Shown: positions 49,799 to 59,110, counted from the stretch's first letter. The stretch is DNA of 64,000 nucleotides from CAXMST01 sp038206985 (GCA_038206985.1 JBBRAH010000002.1:1-64000); one strand, 5' to 3'. A program made the numbers and translations. The notes: a model not told the origin generated them from the letters alone.

Positions 49799-52426
49799 CT
49801 ACTCGGCTTCGGCGGCGGTGCCGCCATCGGCCGTGGGCTCATCTGGGCCCGAGGCCTTGGGGGTGTCTTCGCCGGAAGGCTTGCTGCCGGCACCAACGCC
49901 GACGGGCTCCTTCGCGTCGTCACTCTTCTTCTTGACCGCGCGCGGCTTCTTCGGCTTGATCAGCTTCAGCTTGAGCGGCACGTCCTCGGCGTCGCCCTTC
50001 TCGTCGCGCTCGACCATCACGGTCGTGCCAGGGGCGATGTTGTCGGGGCCGGCCTTGAGCACCTCGTCTGCGAGCGGATCCTCGATGTAGCGCTGGATTG
50101 CGCGGCGCAACGGACGGGCACCCATGGAGGGGTCCCAGCCCTTGTCGACCAGCAGTTCCTTCGATGCCTCACTCAGATCCAGTTGCAGATCGTGCTCGGC
50201 AACCTGGGCCTTGACCCGGCCGACCAGCAGATCGACGATTTCCTTGATCTCCGCGCGCGAGAGCTTGTGGAAGACGATCACCTCGTCGATCCTGTTGAGG
50301 AACTCGGGGCGGAAGACCTTCTTCAGGTCGCCCATGATCTTCTTCTTCATCTCGTCGTAGGTGGTGCCCATCTCGTCGTTGACCGCGAAGCCCAGGGGGG
50401 CGTTACGGGCAATGTCCTGGGCGCCGACGTTCGAGGTCATGATCACGATCGCGTTGCGGAAGTCCACGGTGCGGCCCTGGCTGTCGGTGAGCCGGCCGTC
50501 CTCGAGGATCTGCAGGAGGATGTTGAAGACGTCCGGGTGGGCCTTCTCGATCTCGTCGAGCAGCAGCACGCAGTACGGCTTGCGGCGCACGGCCTCGGTG
50601 AGCTGGCCGCCCTCGTCATAGCCGACGTATCCGGGAGGCGAGCCGACCAGACGGGAGACAGCGTGCTTCTCCATGTACTCGGACATGTCGATGCGGATCA
50701 TCGCCTCCTCGTCGGAGAAGAGGAACTCGGCCAGGGTCCTGGCGAGCTCGGTCTTGCCGACGCCGGAGGGGCCGAGGAAGATGAATGAGCCGGCGGGGCG
50801 CTTGGGATCCTTGATCCCGGCACGGGAGCGACGGATCGCCTTGGAGACGGCGGTGATCGCGACCTCCTGGCCGATCACGCGCTTGTGCAGCTCGCCCTCC
50901 ATCTCGACCAGCTTCTTGGTCTCGGCCTCGGTGAGTTTGAAGACGGGGATCCCGGTCCACATCGAGACGATGTCGGCAATCTCATCCTCGCCGACCTCGG
51001 GCCGGTCGCCCTCGGCGCCCTCGCTCCACTCGTCCTCGAGCTCGCGCTTCTTGGACGTGAGCTGACGCTCCTGATCGCGCAGGTTGGCTGCCTTCTCGAA
51101 CTCCTGGGCCTCGATCGCCGATTCCTTGGAGCGACGGGTCTCCTCGATCTCGTCCTCGAGCTCGCGGTAGACGGGCGGCTGCGACATTGACTTGATCCGC
51201 AGGCGGGAGGCCGCCTCGTCGATCAGGTCGATGGCCTTGTCCGGCAGGAAGCGCTCGGAGATGTAGCGGTCGGCGAGATCCGCCGCTGCCTCGAGGGCCG
51301 CGTCGGAGATGTTGACCTTGTGGTGCTGCTCGTAGCGTTCGCGCAGACCCTCGAGGATCTGCACGGTCTGCTCGATCGACGGCGGCTCCACCTTGACCTG
51401 CTGGAAGCGCCGCTCGAGCGCCGAGTCGCGCTCCAGGTACTTGCGGTACTCGTCGAGCGTCGTCGCGCCGATCGTCTGCAGCTCGCCGCGTGCAAGGGCG
51501 GGCTTGAGGATCGAGGCCGCGTCGATCGCGCCCTCGGCCGCGCCGGCGCCGACCAGGTTGTGGAGCTCGTCGATGAAAAGGATGATGTCGCCGCGCTGGG
51601 TGATCTCCTTCATCACCTTCTTGAGCCGCTCCTCGAACTCACCGCGGTACTTGGAGCCGGCGACCAGGGCCGCCAGATCCAGTGTGTAGATCTGCTTGTT
51701 GCGCAGCAGCTCGGGAATCTCACCGGCGACGATCCGGGAAGCCAGGCCCTCGACCACGGCGGTCTTGCCCACCCCGGGCTCACCGAGCAGGACCGGGTTG
51801 TTCTTCTGGCGGCGGGCGAGGATCTGCATGATCCGCTCGATCTCGGTCTCGCGACCGATCACGGGATCGAGCTTGCCGTCCTCGGCCAGCTTCGTCAGGT
51901 TGCGGCCGAACTGATCGAGCAGCTTCGAGGACTTCTTGCCCTCGCCGGCAGCGGTGGAGCTGCCCGAGCTCGAGCCCTGGCGACGACCGCCCGGGCCGGA
52001 GAGCATGCGGATGACCTCGTTGCGGATCTTCTCCGAGTCGGCGTCGAAGTCGAGCAGGATGCGAGCGGCGACGCCCTCGTTCTCCCGCACCAGGCCGAGC
52101 AGGATGTGCTCGGTGCCGATGTAGTTGTGGCCCAGCGACAGCGCCTCGCGCAGGGCGAGCTCGAGCACCTTCTTGGCGCGCGGCGTAAAGGGAATCTGAC
52201 CGGAGGTGACCTCTTCGCCGGAGCCGACGATGCGCACGACCTGGGCGCGGACGCGCTCCACGGTGATGTCGAGCGATTCGAGCACGCGAGCGGCAAGACC
52301 CTCCTCCTCGCGGAGCAGGCCGAGGAGGATGTGCTCGGTGCCGATGTAGTTGTGCTTGAGAGTGCGCGCCTCTTCCTGGGCGAGGACTACTACCTGCCGT
52401 GCTCTCTCTGTGAATCGTTCGAACAT
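49799..52426 (-). CDS. clpC: ATP-dependent Clp protease ATP-binding subunit ClpC
   Basis: Hsp100 unfoldase that feeds ClpP, 875 residues. The N-terminal double Clp repeat (MFERFTERARQVVVLAQEEA, HNYIGTEHILLGLLREEEG and HNYIGTEHILLGLVRENEG), first AAA+ domain GEPGVGKTAVVEGLA with VAGSKYRGEFEERLKK, UVR-type coiled middle domain at about 430-475, second AAA+ domain GPSGVGKTELARTLA and C-terminal D2-small domain with GARPLRRAIQRYIEDPLAD. The tail after residue 820 is acidic and Ser/Gly/Ala-rich. ATG chosen at MFERF; an open frame 36 codons longer has no homology. Confidence 0.96.
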   Translation of the reverse strand: MFERFTERARQVVVLAQEEARTLKHNYIGTEHILLGLLREEEGLAARVLESLDITVERVRAQVVRIVGSGEEVTSGQIPFTPRAKKVLELALREALSLGHNYIGTEHILLGLVRENEGVAARILLDFDADSEKIRNEVIRMLSGPGGRRQGSSSGSSTAAGEGKKSSKLLDQFGRNLTKLAEDGKLDPVIGRETEIERIMQILARRQKNNPVLLGEPGVGKTAVVEGLASRIVAGEIPELLRNKQIYTLDLAALVAGSKYRGEFEERLKKVMKEITQRGDIILFIDELHNLVGAGAAEGAIDAASILKPALARGELQTIGATTLDEYRKYLERDSALERRFQQVKVEPPSIEQTVQILEGLRERYEQHHKVNISDAALEAAADLADRYISERFLPDKAIDLIDEAASRLRIKSMSQPPVYRELEDEIEETRRSKESAIEAQEFEKAANLRDQERQLTSKKRELEDEWSEGAEGDRPEVGEDEIADIVSMWTGIPVFKLTEAETKKLVEMEGELHKRVIGQEVAITAVSKAIRRSRAGIKDPKRPAGSFIFLGPSGVGKTELARTLAEFLFSDEEAMIRIDMSEYMEKHAVSRLVGSPPGYVGYDEGGQLTEAVRRKPYCVLLLDEIEKAHPDVFNILLQILEDGRLTDSQGRTVDFRNAIVIMTSNVGAQDIARNAPLGFAVNDEMGTTYDEMKKKIMGDLKKVFRPEFLNRIDEVIVFHKLSRAEIKEIVDLLVGRVKAQVAEHDLQLDLSEASKELLVDKGWDPSMGARPLRRAIQRYIEDPLADEVLKAGPDNIAPGTTVMVERDEKGDAEDVPLKLKLIKPKKPRAVKKKSDDAKEPVGVGAGSKPSGEDTPKASGPDEPTADGGTAAEAE

Positions 52427-52723
52427 GTATCTACCCGGTCCCCTGGTCTTGGTTGCTGCTTTTGCTCGGTGTCTCTTCAGTATTTCGTGCGTGGTGGTCG
52501 TTGTTTCCGATCGTCCGCGGGAACGCCGCAGCACCGGAAGCCTTCATCCTCTTCTTCGGCCTTTCGGTGCCGATGGATTAGACCTCCGGGTTGTCGTTTC
52601 CGCGAGTGCAGAAGTATAGACGGGCGGGTTTTCCGGCCCCCCCTTCCGCCCCGGATCTGGCCCGACTTTCCCGCTATTTCCGCCGTCACTGCCTCCCGCG
52701 CGCGAGCCGCATACGATCGACCC
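52427..52723. other. Gene-free divergent regulatory region between clpC and a methyltransferase
   Basis: 297 nt without a supportable gene, less GC-rich than the surroundings near clpC. On the minus strand GGAAAC and GTCTATAC-like elements may be part of the clpC promoter, but no convincing -35/-10 pair or CIRCE/HAIR-type operator was found. TACGAT at 52712 belongs to the plus-strand gene. Confidence 0.6.
52712..52717 (+). promoter_or_regulatory. Putative leaderless -10 hexamer for methyltransferase
   Basis: TACGAT, 6 nt before the ATG. Confidence 0.4.
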
Positions 52724-53575
52724 ATGACGAACGCTGCCCTCCGCGCCCGCGTGCCGCCACCGGTCAAGCGCATGCTCAACGGGGGAGCCAACCTGCTCGA
52801 CCCTCTCCTCATCCGCCGGCTGCGCGCCGAGGAGGCACGTCCTATCCCGGGTCGCGTGCTGCGCGCGCGGGTGGGAGAGCCCAATGCCCGGGCATTCCTC
52901 GAGAGCGGCAAGCGCGTCGCCCGCGAGCTGGAGACAATTCTCGCCGACGCCGGACGCCCGATCGGGTCCTTCGATTCGATCTGGGACTTCGGCGCCGGGA
53001 GCGGCCGGGTACTGACGCAACTCGACGTCGCCGACAGTGCTGAGCTGCAGGCCACAGATGTCGACGATGAGGCCTGCGCCTGGCTCGCGGATGCCCACTC
53101 ACGGGTCCGCGCTACCGCGGGCGATCCGCTCCCTCCAACTCCCTTTCCCGACGCAGCTTTCGACCTCGTGTACTCGATCTCGGTCTTCACCCACATCTCC
53201 CCCACGTCCCAGGATCTCTGGCTCTCGGAGATCGCGCGCGTCCTGCGGCCAGGGGGAATGGCCGTACTCACCGTGATGGGACCGGGCCTCCTGCAGCGCT
53301 ACAGGGAGGGTGGGCGCCCGGGGATGACCGGCTCACAGCATCAGCAACTGCTGGGCGCCGACCTCGAGAGCGAGGGCATCGTCTTTGCGCCTGAGCCCCC
53401 GACTCGCTGGAACCGCTGGCGCTATCGCCGGACCGAGTCGAACTACGGGCTCACCTTCCACAGCGACTCCTACGTACGCGAGCACTGGGCCGGCCGGCTG
53501 CGAGTGGACGCGATCGCCGGGGAGTCGATCAACTGGCAGCAATCCGCCGTCATCTGCTCGCCCCCGGCTGGCTGA
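52724..53575 (+). CDS. Class I SAM-dependent methyltransferase
   Basis: 283 residues. After about 80 residues of helical, basic N-terminus, the methyltransferase core starts: motif I is IWDFGAGSGRVLTQL, motif II acidic residue in LQATDVDDEACAWL, and FDLVYSISVFTHISP plus ARVLRPGGMAVLTVMG are motifs IV-V. The substrate is unknown. An open frame extends upstream through the clpC antisense strand but is not coding. ATG chosen with TACGAT at 6 nt. Confidence 0.88.
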   Translation: MTNAALRARVPPPVKRMLNGGANLLDPLLIRRLRAEEARPIPGRVLRARVGEPNARAFLESGKRVARELETILADAGRPIGSFDSIWDFGAGSGRVLTQLDVADSAELQATDVDDEACAWLADAHSRVRATAGDPLPPTPFPDAAFDLVYSISVFTHISPTSQDLWLSEIARVLRPGGMAVLTVMGPGLLQRYREGGRPGMTGSQHQQLLGADLESEGIVFAPEPPTRWNRWRYRRTESNYGLTFHSDSYVREHWAGRLRVDAIAGESINWQQSAVICSPPAG

Positions 53576-53588
53576 GCGCCAGGCGGCG

Positions 53589-55097
53589 CTAGTCACGCAT
53601 CGCGGGGAAGAGCAGAACCTCGCGCAGGCTATGGGCGCCGGTCAGCACCATCACGAGACGATCAATCCCGAGGCCGACACCGCCGGTGGGCGGCATTCCC
53701 TGCTCGAGCGCCCGCAGGAAGGCCTCGTCGTGCGGCTGGGCCTCCTCGTCGCCGCGGGCCAGCTCCTCGGCCTGCTGATCGAAGCGGCGCCGCTGTTCGT
53801 CGGGGTCGTTGAGCTCGGTGAACGAGTTCGCGATCTCGACCCCGCCCAGGAATGCCTCCCAGCGCTCGACCAGGCCGGGCTCGGAGCGGTGGTCCTTGGC
53901 GAACGGCGAGAGCTCGACCGGGTAGTCGCAGACGAACGTGGGCTGGATCAGGTTCGGCTCGACCCGCTTGGAGAAGAGGTGGTCGACGAGCTTGCCCCAG
54001 CCCTGGTCGGCGGCGGCCTCGGTGCCCACAGCGGCGGCCAGCTCCTCCCGTGAGGGCCGTGTTGAGATGTCCACGCCGGTGTGCTCGCGAATCACTTCGG
54101 TGAGCGTCACCCGGCGCCAGGGTGGGCTCAGGTCGATCGTCGCGCCGTCCCGCTCCAGCTCGCTGACGCCGATCGCCTCTGCGACGGCTCCGACCATCTG
54201 TTCCAGCCGGGTCGCGTTGTCGTTGTAGTCGGCGTAGGCCTCGTACCACTCGAGCATCGTGAACTCGGGGTTGTGCTTGTGGCTGATCCCCTCGTTACGG
54301 AAGTCCTTGCCGAGCTCGTAGACCCTGTCGATGCCGCCCACGATGCAGCGCTTCAGGTACAACTCGGTCGCGATCCGCAGATAGAGATCCCGGTCGAGCG
54401 CGTTGTGAGGGGTGGTGAACGGCCGGGCCAGGGCGCCGCCGTAGATCGGCTGAAGCACCGGGGTCTCGACCTCGACGAACCCGGCCAGGTCGAGGTTGCG
54501 CCGCACCTCGCTGATCACCTTGGCGCGGGTGATGAAGATCTCGCGGACCTCGGGGTTGGCGATCAGGTCCAGCTCGCGCTGCCGGTAGCGGGCCTCGACA
54601 TCGGTGAGCCCGTGGTACTTGTCCGGCAGCGGGCGCAGGCTCTTGGCCAGCGGCTCCCACTTCTCGACCCGCAGCGAGAGCTCGCCGCGACGGCTCATGA
54701 AGGCGACGCCGTCGATGCCGATGTGGTCGCCCATGTCCATGCTGACCAGCAGCTCGTGCAGGTCGGCGCCGAGCACGTCGGAGCGCGACTGCAGCTGGAT
54801 CTGGCCGCTGCCGTCCCGCAGGTCGATGAACGCGGCCTTGCCCATCCCGCGCCTCGCCATGATCCGGCCCGCGACCCGGTAGGTGTCCTCGGTCTCCTCG
54901 CCCGCCTCGAGATCCGCGTGGGCGGCGCGGACATCGGCGATCGGCGTGCGATCGGTAAATGTGTGCGGGTAGGGGTCGAAGCCCGCGTCGCGGAGCTTCT
55001 GCAGCTTGGCGCGGCGCTCCGCGATCAATGCAGGCTCGCTCGGGCGCTCCGCGTCGGAGCCCTCGGTGGACTTCTCGGACTGCTCTGAATCGACCAT
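53589..55097 (-). CDS. lysS: Lysyl-tRNA synthetase (class II)
   Basis: Charges tRNA-Lys, 502 residues. An OB-fold anticodon-binding domain (about 70-160, VAGRIMARRGMGKAAFIDLRD) precedes the class II core: motif 1 EVETPVLQPIYGGALARPF, motif 2 YELGKDFRNEGISHKHNPEF, motif 3 GVGLGIDRLVMVLTG. The N-terminal 35 residues are an acidic extension. ATG chosen at MVDSEQS with TAGGCT 11 nt upstream. Confidence 0.97.
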   Translation of the reverse strand: MVDSEQSEKSTEGSDAERPSEPALIAERRAKLQKLRDAGFDPYPHTFTDRTPIADVRAAHADLEAGEETEDTYRVAGRIMARRGMGKAAFIDLRDGSGQIQLQSRSDVLGADLHELLVSMDMGDHIGIDGVAFMSRRGELSLRVEKWEPLAKSLRPLPDKYHGLTDVEARYRQRELDLIANPEVREIFITRAKVISEVRRNLDLAGFVEVETPVLQPIYGGALARPFTTPHNALDRDLYLRIATELYLKRCIVGGIDRVYELGKDFRNEGISHKHNPEFTMLEWYEAYADYNDNATRLEQMVGAVAEAIGVSELERDGATIDLSPPWRRVTLTEVIREHTGVDISTRPSREELAAAVGTEAAADQGWGKLVDHLFSKRVEPNLIQPTFVCDYPVELSPFAKDHRSEPGLVERWEAFLGGVEIANSFTELNDPDEQRRRFDQQAEELARGDEEAQPHDEAFLRALEQGMPPTGGVGLGIDRLVMVLTGAHSLREVLLFPAMRD

Positions 55098-55108
55098 TGG
55101 GACCGGCG

Positions 55109-55162
55109 AGCCTACCGGGAGGTCGCGGCCGGGAGCGTTCGCCCACCGGCCCGATCTACTCT
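55109..55162. promoter_or_regulatory. Divergent near-leaderless -10 hexamers (lysS and GNAT gene)
   Basis: TAGGCT on the minus strand at 55109-55114, 11 nt before the lysS ATG, and TACTCT on the plus strand at 55157-55162, 9 nt before the GNAT GTG. Confidence 0.4.
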
Positions 55163-55171
55163 CTGCAGCCC

Positions 55172-55678
55172 GTGAGCGACGCAATCAAGATCCGCCCGGC
55201 CGTTGTCGGCGACCTCGAGTCGATCTTCTCGATCTACAACCACGAGGTCGAGCACGAGGTCTCGACCTTCGACACTCAGCCCCGCGTTCTGGGCCGTGAC
55301 GACGGCTGGCTGACCGAACGTCCGGAGCGCTACCCGGTCCTGGTGGGCGAGCTGAACGACGCCCTCGCCGGCTGGGGTTCGCTCTCCCAGTGGTCGCCGC
55401 GCGGCGCCTACGCCCGCACCGCCGAGGTCTCGGTCTACGTGGACCGCCCCCTCCGCGGCAGCGGCTACGGAAAGCAACTCCTGGCAGCCCTGATCGAGAT
55501 CGCGCCCGAAACCGGAGCCGGAGTCCTCCTGGCCCGCATAGCGGGCGCCAACCCGACCAGCATCGCCCTGCACAGATCCCTCGGCTTCCAAACCATAGGC
55601 ATCCAAAAAAGAGCCGGCCAAAAGTTCAACCAAATCCTGGACATAGCCCTGATGGACCGTCACCTGGATCAGGGCTAA
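55172..55678 (+). CDS. GNAT-family N-acetyltransferase (phosphinothricin acetyltransferase-like)
   Basis: 168 residues of the Pat/Bar-type GNAT branch: IRPAVVGDLESIFSIYNHEV at the start, TAEVSVYVDRPLRGSGYGKQ with the acetyl-CoA binding pattern R-x-x-G-x-G-x, and IAGANPTSIALHRSLGFQTI near the end. It acetylates a small amine; the real substrate is unknown. GTG start without RBS. The last 60 codons use more A in the third position than neighbours do. Confidence 0.87.
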   Translation: MSDAIKIRPAVVGDLESIFSIYNHEVEHEVSTFDTQPRVLGRDDGWLTERPERYPVLVGELNDALAGWGSLSQWSPRGAYARTAEVSVYVDRPLRGSGYGKQLLAALIEIAPETGAGVLLARIAGANPTSIALHRSLGFQTIGIQKRAGQKFNQILDIALMDRHLDQG

Positions 55679-55728
55679 GACCCCGGCGACACTCAGGTGG
55701 CCGGTCAAAACAGATCAGGGACACCGAC

Positions 55729-55777
55729 CACTCCCGGGACCGGCGGACGGAGCCGGGGGCTTCCCCGGCGCCCCCGA
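55729..55777. repeat. Interspersed intergenic repeat, copy 3
   Basis: CACTCCCGGGACCGGCG-GACGGAGCCGGGG followed by CTTCCCCGGCGCCCC; nearly the same as copy 1 at 41258. It lies between the GNAT gene and the convergent greA gene. Confidence 0.7.
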
Positions 55778-55786
55778 GACCGACGC

Positions 55787-56263
55787 CTAAGCCTCGATCT
55801 TGGTGATCTTCAGCTTCCTTTTCGGCCCCCGAGGAACCTCAACCTCGACAACGTCATTCCTCTTATGCCCCATCAGCGCCCGCCCGATCGGCGACTCATG
55901 CGAGAGCTTGCCCTCGGAGAGGTCGGACTCGGCTGAGCCCACCAGCAGGAACTTCTTGGAGTCACCGCTCTTCTCGTCCTTGACGTGCACGGTGACACCG
56001 ACCGAGACCTGGTGGGTGTCGAGGTCGGAGGCATCGATGACGGTGGCGCGACGAACCCGCTCCTCGATCTGGGCGATCTTCTGCTCGAGCATCGCCTGCT
56101 CGTTCTTGGCGTCGTCGTACTCGGAGTTCTCCGAGATGTCGCCGAACTCACGGGCCTCCTTGATGCGGTCGGCAACCTCGCGCCGGCGCACGGTCTGGAG
56201 GGTCTCCAGCTCGGCCTTCAACTTCTCGAGTCCTTCGGGTGTGATCAGGGACTCTCTGGCCAC
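55787..56263 (-). CDS. greA: Transcription elongation factor GreA
   Basis: Stimulates RNA polymerase to cleave backtracked RNA, 158 residues. The N-terminal coiled coil carries the acidic tip GDISENSEYDDAKNEQ that reaches the active site; the C-terminal FKBP-like domain has HESPIGRALMGHKRNDVVEV. GTG start with AGAGG upstream. A TTGACC/TATAGT promoter and a hairpin lie in the 139-nt leader region. Confidence 0.97.
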   Translation of the reverse strand: MARESLITPEGLEKLKAELETLQTVRRREVADRIKEAREFGDISENSEYDDAKNEQAMLEQKIAQIEERVRRATVIDASDLDTHQVSVGVTVHVKDEKSGDSKKFLLVGSAESDLSEGKLSHESPIGRALMGHKRNDVVEVEVPRGPKRKLKITKIEA

Positions 56264-56347
56264 TTCGATCTACCTCTTCCTGCGCGTGTAAATGTCCTCG
56301 GTCGCACCCTTGCGCGGCCTGCCCCAGAGACTGGAAACGCCCGATCA

Positions 56348-56366
56348 CGGACCGTTCTCGGGTCCG
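56348..56366. other. Hairpin in the greA leader
   Basis: CGGACC GTTCTCG GGTCCG, 6-bp perfect stem, between the predicted greA promoter and start. It could attenuate transcription or end read-through from upstream; either is inference. Confidence 0.4.
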
Positions 56367-56389
56367 CTTCTCGGGCTTGGGGGCGCGGA

Positions 56390-56417
56390 ACTATAGCAAC
56401 GGTCAGGTTCGGGTCAA
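56390..56417 (-). promoter_or_regulatory. greA promoter
   Basis: TTGACC, 16-nt spacer, TATAGT on the minus strand. The -35 lies inside the end of the upstream hydrolase gene. Start site predicted near 56383, giving a leader of about 120 nt. Confidence 0.65.
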
Positions 56418-57272
56418 AACCATCTCCGCAACGACCCCGGGAGCCTCGATCTGCGGGTAATGGCCGAGCCCCGGCCACTCGCTCACCGGGGCCTCGGGAC
56501 GCAGGCGCCGCAGGGCCGCGAGCACCGCAGTCGTGGCGACGGGATCCTCGAGCCCCCAGCCGAAACGCAGCACCCCGTCCCAGCCGGAGATCGCGCCGTG
56601 CCAGCGATCGGCGAAGCGCTCCCGTTCGCCCAGGTAATAGATGAGCCGGTCGCCCAGACGACCGCCTCCCTGCGCCGAGATCAGCCGCCATTGATCGGCC
56701 ACCTCATCGGGCTCCACAGGGTGCGCCTCCGAGAACAGCCGGCTGAACTGCTGCGCGAAGAGCCGTTCGTTGCTGAGCCGCGCGGCAACTGGGCCGAGCG
56801 GCGAGCGCAGCAGCTGCTGTACCCAGGTCAGGCTGGCTTCCGCGAGAACGATCGACCCGTTGAAGAGCAGCACGTCGGCCGGGTCGAAGCCGAGACGGCC
56901 CGTCTGCGAGCGGGTGAGCAGCTCCGTCGCCACGGAAGTGCCCATGTCATGAGCGACGAGGTGGATCTCCCGATCGCCACGGTGCCTCTCGATCAGAGCC
57001 TCTGCGAGGTCCGCCTGCCAGAGCAGCGAGTAGACGTGGTCGCGGGGCTTGTCTGAGAGCCCAAAGCCGAGGAGGTCGAAGCTCAGCACGTTCGCCTCCG
57101 GCATCTGCCCCAGCAACGCCCGGAAGTCATAGGAGCTCGACGGAAAACCGTGCAGCATGACGAGCAGCGGGCCCTCACCCGGACGGCGCTGGACGTGTAT
57201 CCCATACCCGCGGAAGCGCTCCACGGCACCCTGCGCGCGCCAGGCCTCGATGCGCTGCTCGGAGCCCTCCAT
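56403..57272 (-). CDS. Alpha/beta hydrolase with Asp nucleophile (haloalkane dehalogenase/epoxide hydrolase type)
   Basis: 289 residues. The nucleophile elbow LVAHDMGTSVA carries Asp, not Ser, as in epoxide hydrolases and haloalkane dehalogenases; MLHGFPSSSYDFRALL holds the oxyanion-side HGFP; the histidine is in GLGHYPQIEAP and an acid in GLEDPVATT. A cap domain spans about 135-225. It sits 5 nt after dus in one operon with coaX. True substrate unknown. Confidence 0.88.
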   Translation of the reverse strand: MEGSEQRIEAWRAQGAVERFRGYGIHVQRRPGEGPLLVMLHGFPSSSYDFRALLGQMPEANVLSFDLLGFGLSDKPRDHVYSLLWQADLAEALIERHRGDREIHLVAHDMGTSVATELLTRSQTGRLGFDPADVLLFNGSIVLAEASLTWVQQLLRSPLGPVAARLSNERLFAQQFSRLFSEAHPVEPDEVADQWRLISAQGGGRLGDRLIYYLGERERFADRWHGAISGWDGVLRFGWGLEDPVATTAVLAALRRLRPEAPVSEWPGLGHYPQIEAPGVVAEMVLTRT

Positions 57273-57277
57273 CCGGC

Positions 57278-58330
57278 TCAGCCGGTTGAGGCGAAGGCCG
57301 CCGGCCGCCTGCCTTCGCCCGGCTCCGGCAGCGCGCCGTGCTCCGCGAAGGCGGTGAGCAACTCACGGACGTGATCGAGGTCGTCGATCCGTTGGAAGGC
57401 ATCCGCCTGGCGAGCGGGGATCTCCAGCCGCTCCATGTACCAGGGGTAGAACTTGCGCAGGTAGCGACCCGAGCGCTCGCCGAACTGCTCCTCGGCCCGA
57501 TCGATCAGCCAGAGCAACTCGGCGACGATCTCAGCCTGCTCCGGAGGCTGCTCACGGGCGCCGGTCAGCTCTTCGAAGATCCACGGATACCCGAAGGAGC
57601 CGCGGGCGATCATCACGGCGTCTGCCCCGGAGAGCTCGTAGGCCCGCCGCGCCGCGGCAGCGCTCTGCAGTCCGCCGGAGACGATCACCGGGATATCGAT
57701 GGCGCCAACGAGGTCACGGACCATGTCGTAGTCGGGCTTGCCCTTGTGCTGGACGGTGGCCGGCCGTGGGTGGAAGCCGATGCCGCTGACCCCGGCCTCG
57801 CCGGCCAGTCGCACCGCCAGCCGCAGGCCTGAATCGTCCCCGGCCCGCAGACCGGAGCGCAACTTCACCGTGACCGGCAGGCCGGACCCCTCGCCCGCCG
57901 CGCGAGCAACCTCGATCGCGAGGTCCGGCTCGGCGAGCAACTCGACCCCGGCCCCGGTCTTGCGCACCTTCTTGACCGGGCAGCCCATGTTCAGATCGAT
58001 GATGTCGGCGCCGGCCTCGGCGACCACGGCCGCGGCGCCGCGCATCACCTCGGGGTCGGAGCCGAAAAGCTGGATCGCGACCGGATGCTCCTCGGGCTTG
58101 ATCACCAGCAGATCCCTGAGCGTGCGCTCGTTCCGGTAGTGAATCGCGTGGCTGGAGACCATCTCGGAGACCGCCATGCCCGCCCCGTGGCGCTTGGCCT
58201 GCATGCGCACAAACCAGTTGCCGATCCCCGCAAGCGGGGCCAGAAGGACCCGGTTGGCGATCTCGACATCACCAATCCGGAACGGACTGGTGAGTGCCGG
58301 CCGCTCGCCCTCCTCATCCGGGCGGCTCAT
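57278..58330 (-). CDS. dus: tRNA-dihydrouridine synthase (DusB-type)
   Basis: FMN-dependent reduction of uridines in tRNA D-loops, 350 residues. TIM-barrel with APLAGIGNWFVR at the start, the catalytic cysteine in DLNMGCPVKKV, GFHPRPATVQHKGKPDY and ARGSFGYPWIF binding FMN. A helical C-terminal tRNA-binding domain follows. Its ATG overlaps the coaX stop by 4 nt. Confidence 0.95.
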   Translation of the reverse strand: MSRPDEEGERPALTSPFRIGDVEIANRVLLAPLAGIGNWFVRMQAKRHGAGMAVSEMVSSHAIHYRNERTLRDLLVIKPEEHPVAIQLFGSDPEVMRGAAAVVAEAGADIIDLNMGCPVKKVRKTGAGVELLAEPDLAIEVARAAGEGSGLPVTVKLRSGLRAGDDSGLRLAVRLAGEAGVSGIGFHPRPATVQHKGKPDYDMVRDLVGAIDIPVIVSGGLQSAAAARRAYELSGADAVMIARGSFGYPWIFEELTGAREQPPEQAEIVAELLWLIDRAEEQFGERSGRYLRKFYPWYMERLEIPARQADAFQRIDDLDHVRELLTAFAEHGALPEPGEGRRPAAFASTG

Positions 58331-59103
58331 CGGTTGCGCTCCCAGATCAGCCGCAGGCCGGTGAGCGTCAGCAGTTCGTCAACCGTGTCGATCGACTCGC
58401 AGTAGGGAGCGATCACGCCTGCCTGCCCGCCTGTGGCAACGAATCGCACCTCGCCTCCGAGTTCCGCCGTCAGCTCTCTCTCGATGCGGCGGGCGATGCC
58501 GTCGATCAACCCGGCGAAGCCGTAGACGAATCCCGACTTGATCGCCTCCACGGTCCCGCGGCCGATCGCTCGGCCGGGGCTGGCGAGGTCGATGCGGGGC
58601 AGCTTCGCGGTGCGCCCGACCAGCGCCTGCATCGAGACCTCGAGGCCCGGCGCGATCGCACCACCGAGATACTCGCCGTCGGCCGAAACGGCGTCGAAGT
58701 TGATCGAGGTGCCGAAGTCGACCGCCACGCAGCCCCCGCCGAAGAGCTCGTAGGCAGCGATCGCGTTGACGAGGCGGTCGGAGCCGAGCTCCTTGGGATT
58801 GTCGATGCGGATCGGCATGCCGCTGCGCAGCTCCGTGCCCACCAGCAGCGGGCGCTCCGCGAGGTAGCGCTCCGACATCTGCTCCCAGGCAGGCCCCAGT
58901 TGGGGCACTACGGTGGAGATGATCGTCCCGTCGATCGAGTCCGGATCGACTCCGGTGGCGCCGAGGAAGGCGAGCAGCTTCACGCCGAGCTCGTCGGAGG
59001 TCGCATGAGCCTCGGTGGCCAGGCGCCAGCTCTCCCGCAGGGTCTCCCCCTCGAAGCAGCCGATGTGGGTCTGGGTGTTGCCGATGTCGACAGCGAGCAG
59101 CAT
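58327..59103 (-). CDS. coaX: Type III pantothenate kinase
   Basis: First step of CoA synthesis, ATP-dependent phosphorylation of pantothenate, 258 residues. ASKHA-fold with the phosphate-binding AVDIGNTQTHIG, GSDRLVNAIAAYELFGG, DFGTSINFDAV and ATGGQAGVIAP motifs. ATG at MLLAVDIGN, with GATAAT 7 nt upstream; an in-frame upstream extension overlaps the promoter. First gene of coaX-dus-hydrolase. Confidence 0.95.
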   Translation of the reverse strand: MLLAVDIGNTQTHIGCFEGETLRESWRLATEAHATSDELGVKLLAFLGATGVDPDSIDGTIISTVVPQLGPAWEQMSERYLAERPLLVGTELRSGMPIRIDNPKELGSDRLVNAIAAYELFGGGCVAVDFGTSINFDAVSADGEYLGGAIAPGLEVSMQALVGRTAKLPRIDLASPGRAIGRGTVEAIKSGFVYGFAGLIDGIARRIERELTAELGGEVRFVATGGQAGVIAPYCESIDTVDELLTLTGLRLIWERNR

Positions 59104-59110
59104 CGCCCTG

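Noticed and set aside
48611..50788. 725-codon plus-strand open frame over aceE and clpC
   Set aside because: Antisense to two unambiguous genes; composition of an antisense shadow.
51320..52723. Upstream part of the frame that contains the methyltransferase
   Set aside because: It runs antisense through clpC; the real gene begins at the ATG at 52724 with a -10 box.
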